A stretch of 64,000 nt of DNA, from assembly GCA_009777775.1 (NCBI GenBank), contig WRLE01000003.1, positions 124,001-188,000 on the forward strand, given 5' to 3'. Shown piece by piece: positions 34,264 through 40,735 of the stretch; position 1 is the stretch's first letter, and each line of letters begins with the position of its first letter. This stretch comes from Oscillospiraceae bacterium (GTDB taxonomy: Bacteria > Bacillota > Clostridia > Oscillospirales > Oscillospiraceae). Both the position numbers and the translations under genes were made by a program. Below the pieces are notes generated by a model. That model was not told where the DNA came from and ran no database searches. It was given only the letters and a program-made list of their open reading frames with translations.

Positions 34264-35484
34264 TTATAAAAATCGCACACCGACGGCTTTATCATTGCCA
34301 CTTATCGGGAACACATCATCTGCCATACAGACGACGCAGCCATCGCCACGTTTAATTTCTGGTATTTTGTCAAGCTGTTTGAATGCTGTTATATCACCTT
34401 TGTCGCAGTTGATGTTCTTTTTTATTTCGATGGGATATAGCACACCATTACGATTAATAAGTAAGTCAATTTCATTACCATCTTTGTCACGATAGTAGTA
34501 AAAACTCATATTAGGGGTTACACCATCAAAATTGACCCATGATTTTATGATTTCACCAATGACAAAGGTTTCAAACATTGCTCCAGACATAGCTCCGTTT
34601 TGCAACACCTTTGCATTGTCCCATCCAAGCAAATAGCTAGCAAGACCAGTATCGAGAAAATATGTTTTAGGGGTTTTTATTAATCTTTTCATGATGTTGT
34701 TATGGTAAGGTTTCAGTATAAAGACGATGTTTGATGCTACTAGTATTGAAAGCCACCTTTCAGCAGTCTGAACGCTAATTCCTGTATCTTTTGAAATCGC
34801 AGAAATGTTGAGAAGCTGCCCAGTTCGAGCAGCTATCGCCACCATGAATCTTTCAAATTGTAACATATCTCTGACTTGTCCTAATTTCGATACATCCCTG
34901 TCAAGGTAGGTTCGGACATAGCTAGAATAGAAACGTGACCAATCTGTGTTTTGTGCTACGATTTCAGGATAAAAACCACGCCAAATGTGTTCCCATATTT
35001 CATTATATTTAAGCGTCTTTGGATTACGTTTCGACAAGTATTCTTGTGTGGGTATAAACCGTTCTGAAAACTCGTCACCTTGTATTTCTCTCAATGAAAG
35101 TCCATATAAATCGATTAAATTAATACTACCCGCTAGACTTTCTGTTACACCGGTCATCATTTCATGCCGTTGAGAACCAGACAATATGAATGCACCTTTT
35201 GCGTTTGTCTTGTCTATATAAATTTTCATATATGGAAATAACGATGGTGCATATTGAATTTCGTCGATAAAAACAGGTGGTTCAAATTGCTCGAAAAACT
35301 CTTCTGGTTGTTCCAATGCGAGTCTACGTAAACGGATTTCATCAAGAGTCAACTCTCTATGCTCCTGAAAAAGGGTTTTCAAAACGGTGGATTTGCCAAT
35401 TTGCCTAGCTCCGGTTACGCAAAGCGCACCCTTTTCATTTATTGCAGATTCTAAAACATTTTCAATGTGCCGTTTAATATACAT
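34264..35484 (-). CDS. AAA_14 ATPase with DUF4143 domain
   Basis: A 406-residue protein with Walker A GARQIGKS (25-32) and Walker B PVFIDEIQYA (69-78), followed by the DUF4143 winged-helix/nuclease-like C-terminal half (EIDLLINRNGVLYPIEIKKN). The ATPase half is of the AAA_14 type. Hundreds of copies occur in anaerobe genomes, often in mobile or defence regions; the EIDLLIxxxGxxxPIEIK stretch is a PD-(D/E)xK-like core. No function is firmly known. It stands alone next to a toxin-antitoxin pair. Confidence 0.9.
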   Translation of the reverse strand: MYIKRHIENVLESAINEKGALCVTGARQIGKSTVLKTLFQEHRELTLDEIRLRRLALEQPEEFFEQFEPPVFIDEIQYAPSLFPYMKIYIDKTNAKGAFILSGSQRHEMMTGVTESLAGSINLIDLYGLSLREIQGDEFSERFIPTQEYLSKRNPKTLKYNEIWEHIWRGFYPEIVAQNTDWSRFYSSYVRTYLDRDVSKLGQVRDMLQFERFMVAIAARTGQLLNISAISKDTGISVQTAERWLSILVASNIVFILKPYHNNIMKRLIKTPKTYFLDTGLASYLLGWDNAKVLQNGAMSGAMFETFVIGEIIKSWVNFDGVTPNMSFYYYRDKDGNEIDLLINRNGVLYPIEIKKNINCDKGDITAFKQLDKIPEIKRGDGCVVCMADDVFPISGNDKAVGVRFL

Positions 35485-35848
35485 TCAGATCGACCTTTCG
35501 GCTAATATTAAAGTGTAGATATAGTATAGCCGATGATTAAGTTATAGTCAAGAGTGCTAGAGGAGAATTATCATTGCTGTACAAAGATAAGAATTTAATT
35601 AAAACAAACCCTTGCGGCAGTGAGAACCGCAAGGGTTTTTGTTTTGTTGGGTTTTGAATAAAGATTGAATTCTTTCATTACATATTTTGTCACAATAGTT
35701 TCAACCACTTTCTCTCGCAAGTATCTGGTGGGATTGTGGTTTAACAGTAATGATAGTCATTCGGGTGTATAAATCGCACAACGCAAAACTAAACAGCGAT
35801 TCAATGCTATTGTAGACACAAATGACAATATCATTATATGCACTAGCA
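35485..35848. other. Intergenic stretch with one terminator
   Basis: Between the divergent ATPase start and the end of the antitoxin gene. It holds the bidirectional hairpin at 35601-35646. An out-of-phase frame at 35701-35898 has no ribosome site and overlaps the antitoxin, so I do not call it. Nothing else is visible. Confidence 0.5.
35601..35646. terminator. Bidirectional terminator, dispersed family
   Basis: AAAACAAACCCTTGCGG pairs with CCGCAAGGGTTTTTGTTTT across a short CAGTGAGAA-type loop. Belongs to the same near-identical family as 34101-34146 and 40681-40722. Here it follows the HigBA-like operon on the minus strand. Confidence 0.8.
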
Positions 35849-36163
35849 TTATACTTTTTTTGGTTGCAAAGATAACTCATACCCAATCGCATTTGCATAA
35901 ATCATCAAGTTTTTTAGACTCGGGGAAATTTCTGTGTTCGATTCAATCCGACTGATTACCTGTTGCGTTAAACCAGTCATTTCTTTTAATTGCATCTGAG
36001 TTATATTTTTTTGTTTCCTTGCCTCGGTTAGCTCACGTCGCAATCTGCATTCATTGTCAAACTGATCTATTGCTGCTTTAATTTTCAGATTGCTATTGTA
36101 TGCTTCTTTTAGTTCATTGGCTTCTTCGTTCATTACAACATCAGTTACATTAATAAATGGCAT
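35849..36163 (-). CDS. XRE-family antitoxin, HigA-like
   Basis: A 104-residue protein with a C-terminal Cro/CI helix-turn-helix (NITQMQLKEMTGLTQQVISRIE, about residues 53-74) and an acidic N-terminal helix that probably wraps the toxin. Gene order toxin then antitoxin is that of HigBA. The spacing is 71 bases. It should repress the operon by binding the dyad TACATCAGGTTTGATGTA in the promoter spacer at 36589-36617. Confidence 0.83.
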   Translation of the reverse strand: MPFINVTDVVMNEEANELKEAYNSNLKIKAAIDQFDNECRLRRELTEARKQKNITQMQLKEMTGLTQQVISRIESNTEISPSLKNLMIYANAIGYELSLQPKKV

Positions 36164-36234
36164 AATATTGACCCCCTAATTCAGAAAATGATAGACGAAA
36201 CATAAATTATATTAACCATGGATTACTACCAAAG

Positions 36235-36564
36235 CTACAATGAAAGACCATTTTCATTGGCTCGTTGTATCGCAGTATCAATCTCATGCTGTTCTGCTTT
36301 TCCTTTTTGCTTTTTACATGCATGAAGAAAGAAAATGTTGTCTATATCAGCAACAATATACATTATACGATTCTGCGAAAATTTTATTTCCCACATTTTT
36401 CCTCTGATTTGCCGCGTATCTAGTTCTTGTAGCACGGTAAACCCTTTCGACCCTATTTTATGTCTGATATTGTAGCCAATATACATTTCTTTTTTTGGTA
36501 GTGTGCTAAGGTATTCTTTTATCAGGTTTTTCCCCGCAGCCGTGTGGTAGTCGTGTATCTGCAA
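36235..36564 (-). CDS. RelE/HigB-family toxin (DUF891)
   Basis: A 109-residue RelE-fold protein of the phage Gp49-like/DUF891 group. Typical phrases are LDTRQIRGKMWEIKFSQNRIMYI and NIFFLHACKKQKGKAEQHEIDTA, which carry the basic and aromatic residues of the mRNA-cleaving site. It is the first gene of its operon and its start lies 25 bases after the -10 box. Paired with the downstream HTH antitoxin. Confidence 0.85.
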   Translation of the reverse strand: MQIHDYHTAAGKNLIKEYLSTLPKKEMYIGYNIRHKIGSKGFTVLQELDTRQIRGKMWEIKFSQNRIMYIVADIDNIFFLHACKKQKGKAEQHEIDTAIQRANENGLSL

Positions 36565-36588
36565 ACCATCACCGCCTTTATATGGAAT

Positions 36589-36617
36589 ATATTACATCAA
36601 ACCTGATGTATTGTCAA
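36589..36617 (-). promoter_or_regulatory. HigBA-like promoter with dyad in the spacer
   Basis: On the minus strand TTGACA (36612-36617), exactly 17 bases and TAATAT (36589-36594). The spacer is almost filled by the dyad TACATCA-GGTT-TGATGTA (36593-36610), so antitoxin binding would block polymerase directly. Confidence 0.78.
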
Positions 36618-36780
36618 GGTATATAGTGAAACTTTTCCAGGATTTTTGTTTTCGTTTTAGTTATGCTGTGTTCGAAGTGTGATATAAGAAAATCGCCCAA
36701 TTGCTGATAAAAGAGATTACACAATAGTAAACTCCATTACTAACGACATATGTCTAGTATTTGAACATATGGCATTTAGG

Positions 36781-37179
36781 TTACTGCATATTGTACATCT
36801 GCTTCAAAGCTGTTTGTAAAGTCTGTGATAAATTAATGCCTTGTGTTCCAGCCCAATCTTTGAGCCATGCTGGCAAGGTGATATTTGTCTTTACCGAACG
36901 GTTGTCGAGTTCGTTTCTTATAATATCAGGAAATACGGTAATCGGCATGATTATACCCCCTGATGGCATATCATCAAACGGAGGAATTGATGCATCCGGT
37001 AATAATTCACCATCCTGCTCCATGCTATATATATGTAAGCTTAGAGCTTCAATTGCCATTTCCTCAGCATGGGGAAGGTTGTCTCCCATAGATACGCAGC
37101 CAGGTAAATCAGGCCAAAAAACACCATAATTACCATTTGTTGACGGTTCGAAAACCGCATAATATGTAAGTTTACGCAT
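36781..37179 (-). CDS. hicB: HicB-family antitoxin
   Basis: A 132-residue protein with the degenerate RNase H-like HicB fold (YYAVFEPSTNGNYGVFWPDLPGCVSMGDNLPHAEEMAIEAL) and a short C-terminal ribbon-helix-helix-like segment (KTNITLPAWLKDWAGTQGINLSQTLQTAL) for DNA binding. It starts ten bases after hicA. Neutralises HicA and autoregulates, probably at CAATACGTATTG (37415-37426). Confidence 0.92.
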   Translation of the reverse strand: MRKLTYYAVFEPSTNGNYGVFWPDLPGCVSMGDNLPHAEEMAIEALSLHIYSMEQDGELLPDASIPPFDDMPSGGIIMPITVFPDIIRNELDNRSVKTNITLPAWLKDWAGTQGINLSQTLQTALKQMYNMQ

Positions 37180-37189
37180 ATATTGCCTC

Positions 37190-37381
37190 CTATGGTGGTG
37201 AAATCCCTGCTTGTTTCCAAATACTTTTCAAAGTGAAAGGTGGAATATCTCCTGGGTGGTTAGAGACTGTGACTTTTCCTGATTTCGTAGGATGCTTCAG
37301 TTGAATATGAGATGTTGCTTTTCTTGGAAGTTCATACCAGCCATCTTCATTTAATCGTTTTATTACTTCAGCTACTCGCAT
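37190..37381 (-). CDS. hicA: HicA-family mRNA interferase toxin
   Basis: A 63-residue double-stranded RNA-binding-like protein with the expected KRLNEDGWYEL, the catalytic His in SHIQLKHP and TVSNHPGDIPPFTLKSIWKQAGI. Complete length for HicA. Its promoter lies between the start codon and the first, decayed repeat of the CRISPR array, so this operon occupies the place where a CRISPR leader would be expected. Confidence 0.93.
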   Translation of the reverse strand: MRVAEVIKRLNEDGWYELPRKATSHIQLKHPTKSGKVTVSNHPGDIPPFTLKSIWKQAGISPP

Positions 37382-37400
37382 TCAGACCACCTTTTTGTCC

Positions 37401-37429
37401 ATTATACTCCTAAACAATACGTATTGCAA
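37401..37429 (-). promoter_or_regulatory. hicAB promoter with operator palindrome
   Basis: On the minus strand TTGCAA (37424-37429), 17 bases, TATAAT (37401-37406). A perfect 12-bp palindrome CAATACGTATTG (37415-37426) overlaps the -35 box, the expected position for HicB autorepression. Confidence 0.78.
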
Positions 37430-37437
37430 GTTTAATA

Positions 37438-38139
37438 TTGTAGGGAATGCTTACAATTGTGGATTGAAATTTATATTGCCACTGCGTCAGCAGCGGTGCC
37501 AACAAGTCACCGCTTTCGCGAGCGGTGTGGATTGAAATAATTTGGTTGAGAAGTATGAATCAATAGCAAATGGTCACCGCTTTCGCGAGCGGTGTGGATT
37601 GAAATCGCTAAAAGAGTTGCATTTTCGCAGGATAGCAAGTGTCACCGCTTTCGCGAGCGGTGTGGATTGAAATTTTTCCGCTGCCGTCTGATGTGTAAGT
37701 GCGGCATTGTCACCGCTTTCGCGAGCGGTGTGGATTGAAATTTGATATTTCATCGTGGTCAGCACCATGCTCATCGTCACCGCTTTCGCGAGCGGTGTGG
37801 ATTGAAATTTTGATGGTAATCTGTAACACCCCTAACTGGTATGGTCACCGCTTTCGCGAGCGGTGTGGATTGAAATTTCATAGCATATGCGGGGTTCTTC
37901 CTCGTTGTCTCGCCCCTCGTGGGCGCGTGGATTGAAATCAGGCACTGCAACCCATGGAAATGCGCTGTCAACAGTCTCGCCCCTCGTGGGCGCGTGGATT
38001 GAAATCTTATGCTTTTGTGCCTTTGGTGGGGTCTTAGTGTTGTCGCGCCCTTCGTGGGCGCGTAGATTGAAATTCTATTTCCAGAACGAGACGATAACAC
38101 TGCTAGTAGTCGCACTCCTTGTGTGCGCATTGATTAAAT
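37438..38139 (+). CRISPR. Orphan type I-C-like CRISPR array with two repeat variants
   Basis: Eleven repeats and ten spacers of 30-36 bases. Repeats at 37506, 37573, 37641, 37709, 37776 and 37844 are 33 bases and identical: GTC, then the palindrome ACCGCTTTCGCGAGCGGT, then GTGGATTGAAAT. Repeats at 37907, 37974 and 38042 are 32 bases with a different stem (CGCCC/GGGCG, CGCGCCC/GGGCGCG) but the same GATTGAAAT end, close to classic I-C repeats. The units at 37438 and 38109 are decayed. Repeat polarity puts the leader on the left, where hicAB now lies. No cas gene is in the window. Confidence 0.93.
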
Positions 38140-38141
38140 TT

Positions 38142-38300
38142 TCAAATTATAGAGCGAAATTTGATTCTTTGTATCTGCCTTTCCGATATACCTAGCTTTT
38201 ACGCAGCCTCATTCACGGCGACAAACCCATCATTTGCCTTGTTGATTACATCAAGGTGATTAAGTTGTTTTAATGTCAACGATATCACTCCAGTATTCAT
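38142..38300 (-). pseudogene. Transposase N-terminal remnant with premature stop
   Basis: From an ATG at 38300 the minus strand reads 33 codons including SLTLKQLNHLDVINKANDGF and VNEAA, then TAA at 38199-38201, then continues in the same frame as KLGISERQIQRIK. Without the stop this is a helix-turn-helix of the form EAAxxLGISERQIQRIK, typical of the N-terminus of ISNCY-type and related integrase-core transposases. The frame ends at 38142 next to the decayed last CRISPR repeat; the catalytic part is gone. Family naming is by resemblance only. Confidence 0.65.
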
Positions 38301-38328
38301 AGTTTTATTATGTACTATTTTTAGGGGG

Positions 38329-38377
38329 TGACATTATCATAAGTTAATCTACATCCTGACATTATCACAAGTTAATC
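38329..38377. repeat. Tandem 21-bp end repeats of the decayed insertion sequence
   Basis: Two copies, 38329-38349 and 38357-38377, differ at one base (TGACATTATCA then T or C, then AAGTTAATC) and are 28 bases apart. They lie just upstream of the transposase remnant, the usual place for the multiple transposase sites at one end of such elements. The other end was not found near the array. Confidence 0.55.
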
Positions 38378-38384
38378 ACACATT

Positions 38385-38748
38385 TGCTGACGCTGCTCTT
38401 GACGATGTGGTTTTTGTGTGTTACAATTCCGACAGGCAAAAAGTCTTGTAGCTCTGTTTCACACAAAAGAAACCTCCGAAGCGCCAACTTCGGAGGTTTC
38501 TTGGGTTAGTTGTTGTTTTTCGGAGTCTATTTAGCCTCTTGTACAGGTAGTAACAGAAACCTGTGCCATGCTAGAAAAAGAAAACTGTTCTCTGCATAGA
38601 CAAAAAAATATTTTTTACACATAACTATAATCGTCGAAATGTATGGTATAATATAAGAATACACCTCGCAAACACATTGTACCTTGACAAGTGAATATAC
38701 AAAAAGATAGATGTAAGTAATAGTGTGACTTAGTTATTAGGAGGTTAA
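38385..38748. other. Intergenic stretch, terminator but no gene
   Basis: Between the insertion-sequence end and the AAA+ gene. It contains a strong terminator-like hairpin at 38469-38500 with no gene before it, which suggests that a gene was lost here, and an AT-rich region with TATAAT at 38649-38654 that may belong to the promoter of the AAA+ gene. No open frame with ribosome site is seen. Confidence 0.5.
38469..38500. terminator. Perfect 13-bp hairpin, orphan terminator
   Basis: GAAACCTCCGAAG and CTTCGGAGGTTTC pair perfectly around CGCCAA. No complete gene ends upstream on either strand within 300 bases, so it appears to be a leftover from a deleted gene or an attenuator for the AAA+ gene 248 bases downstream. 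Confidence 0.65.
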
Positions 38749-40665
38749 ATGGTACATTATCGAATTATCGTTTGCTATGATGGGGAGGATGTCCCATCAA
38801 ATGATGTGATTTCTTTTAAACTGGATGCACTCAACAATGAAAGCAACTATTTGTTCTACGACTGTGGTAACAAATGTGAATTGCGCTTCATATACTTAGC
38901 TGAAGAGGAGGATGCGGAAACTAATATTGAAAAAATCAAAAGAGCATTCAAAGGGGACGTTACTATAGAAAGAATCAATATTGAAAGCGTAGACCAAAAA
39001 ATTCTCAATAAAATCCGTATAGCACAGGAACTGATGACAAGTGGGAATTCCTTTTCTGGAAGAAAAGAAGAGATATTTGTTATGAAAGATGGTGAGCCAT
39101 TAATTTCAGAAACAGAAGCATCATTTCCCTCATCGAAATTCGACACATTTTTGACAAATTATTCAAACTATATTGATCGAACCGACAGTATTAAAGCAAA
39201 CTGCCTTTATAATGTAGTGTTCATTAATGATTATGACTTAGATCTCAAAGATAGTTTTTATGCGCTATATCAAGTACTAGCGGAAAAGGGAAAGCTCATC
39301 GAACATGCGGTGATAAAAGGAGACAAACGAGATTATCAACGCACATTTAGAGAAACGCAGCACATGTATATAATTGATGATGAGTGGGATCTCGATGATG
39401 ACCTTGAAAGCCGACCTAATTCTCCAGAAGAAAAGCTCTTATATGCAATCTTAGGAGAAGATCATTTCAAAAATACTAGCGACCAGACGCTATTTGATGA
39501 AATTATTAATAGTAACAATGTCCACATAACATCAATGAAGCAAGCAGAATATAATAGATTAGCAAGAAACGAGCTCTTTACTGTTGCATTTCCACATACA
39601 ATAGTCATGGAGGATTTGACAGTACATGATAAAATCAAATCGATAACTTTATTCGCTGATGAATACGGTTTTGGTATTGATTTGGAAAGTTTCAAAGATA
39701 CTTCCTCTCTTAATATTGCGACGGTAAAAGACCTCGAAATGGCTTTGCGAAACGCAGCTCAGCGAAAACTAATTGACAAGACGGAAGACTTTATCATTGC
39801 ATTGCCGGATTTGATGTTACAATCCGATGAAGAAACTGCATCCATATCTGCCTTTGAGGAACTGGAGAGCTTGATTGGATTGGACAGCGTCAAAAAGACA
39901 ATTAAGGAGATAGTTGCGTTGCTGGAGAAGCGGGGGAGAAAAGCCGTTCCTTGTCTTCATATGACATTTCTTGGTAATCCTGGAACCGGAAAAACAACAG
40001 TTGCGCGAATCCTTGCAAAACTATTTGCCGAGGTCGGACTCACCAAAAAAAATCTACTCGTCGAAACTCAAAGGGGCGGTTTAGTTGGTAAATACCTAGG
40101 ACAGACGGCACCGAAAACCGCTGATGTTATTAAACGTGCAATGGGAGGCGTGCTTTTTATCGATGAAGCTTATGCTCTGATAGAAAGAGAAGACGATGCT
40201 TTCGGAAAAGAAGCCATTGCTACACTGGTTAAAATAATGGAGGATAAGCGAGACGAATTCGTCTGCATTATGGCTGGTTACACAGATGAAATGAACGCTA
40301 TGCTGGACGTGAATCCTGGACTGCGAGATAGGATCCAATTTCATATTTCTTTTCCAGACTACAAGCTGCATGAACTGCTTTTGATTTTTGATAAGCTATG
40401 CAATGAAAACAGTTACGAGTTATCATTTGACGGAAGAGCAGCTATGGAATCAAGGCTCAAGCAGATTCTAGATAGTAAGCTGGACAACTTCTCTAACGGA
40501 CGGTTTATACGTAAGTTATTTGAACGCATCTGTATCAAACAAGCTTGCCGAGCTTTGGATGATTCGATTACAGAGAATGATGTCAAAGAAGCCTTTGCAG
40601 ACGAAGATATTGCTTCGCTACTCGAAAATAGACACAAGACGATTGGTTTTCGGATTTCTGCATAA
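38749..40665 (+). CDS. CbxX/CfxQ (SpoVK-like) AAA+ ATPase with long N-terminal region
   Basis: A 638-residue protein, ribosome site AGGAGG. The AAA+ module spans about 372-630: LIGLDSVKKTIKEIVALLEK, Walker A GNPGTGKTT (about 408), a pore-loop-like RGGLVGKYLGQT, Walker B GGVLFIDEAYAL (about 467) and arginine-finger region GLRDRIQF. These are hallmarks of the CbxX/CfxQ family that includes SpoVK and EccA. The first 370 residues are acidic and match no domain I know. It stands alone and ends at a terminator shared with the convergent beta-propeller gene. The module probably remodels a partner recognised by the N-terminus. Confidence 0.85.
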   Translation: MVHYRIIVCYDGEDVPSNDVISFKLDALNNESNYLFYDCGNKCELRFIYLAEEEDAETNIEKIKRAFKGDVTIERINIESVDQKILNKIRIAQELMTSGNSFSGRKEEIFVMKDGEPLISETEASFPSSKFDTFLTNYSNYIDRTDSIKANCLYNVVFINDYDLDLKDSFYALYQVLAEKGKLIEHAVIKGDKRDYQRTFRETQHMYIIDDEWDLDDDLESRPNSPEEKLLYAILGEDHFKNTSDQTLFDEIINSNNVHITSMKQAEYNRLARNELFTVAFPHTIVMEDLTVHDKIKSITLFADEYGFGIDLESFKDTSSLNIATVKDLEMALRNAAQRKLIDKTEDFIIALPDLMLQSDEETASISAFEELESLIGLDSVKKTIKEIVALLEKRGRKAVPCLHMTFLGNPGTGKTTVARILAKLFAEVGLTKKNLLVETQRGGLVGKYLGQTAPKTADVIKRAMGGVLFIDEAYALIEREDDAFGKEAIATLVKIMEDKRDEFVCIMAGYTDEMNAMLDVNPGLRDRIQFHISFPDYKLHELLLIFDKLCNENSYELSFDGRAAMESRLKQILDSKLDNFSNGRFIRKLFERICIKQACRALDDSITENDVKEAFADEDIASLLENRHKTIGFRISA

Positions 40666-40680
40666 TATAATTTAATAAAA

Positions 40681-40722
40681 AAACAAACCCCTGCGGCAGT
40701 AAGAACCGCAGGGGTTTGTTTT
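40681..40722. terminator. Bidirectional terminator, dispersed family
   Basis: AAACAAACCCCTGCGG pairs with CCGCAGGGGTTTGTTTT around CAGTAAGAA. It sits between convergent genes (AAA+ and beta-propeller). The GC pairs differ from the copies at 34101 and 35601 in both arms, so the stem is conserved by compensating changes. Confidence 0.85.
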
Positions 40723-40735
40723 GCTTTCTAGAAGC

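Noticed and set aside
35701-35898. 65-codon minus-strand frame downstream of the antitoxin
   Set aside because: Overlaps the antitoxin gene out of frame and lacks a ribosome site.
37574-38195. Several frames across the CRISPR region giving repeated peptides
   Set aside because: The peptide repeats are translations of CRISPR repeats, not a repeat protein.
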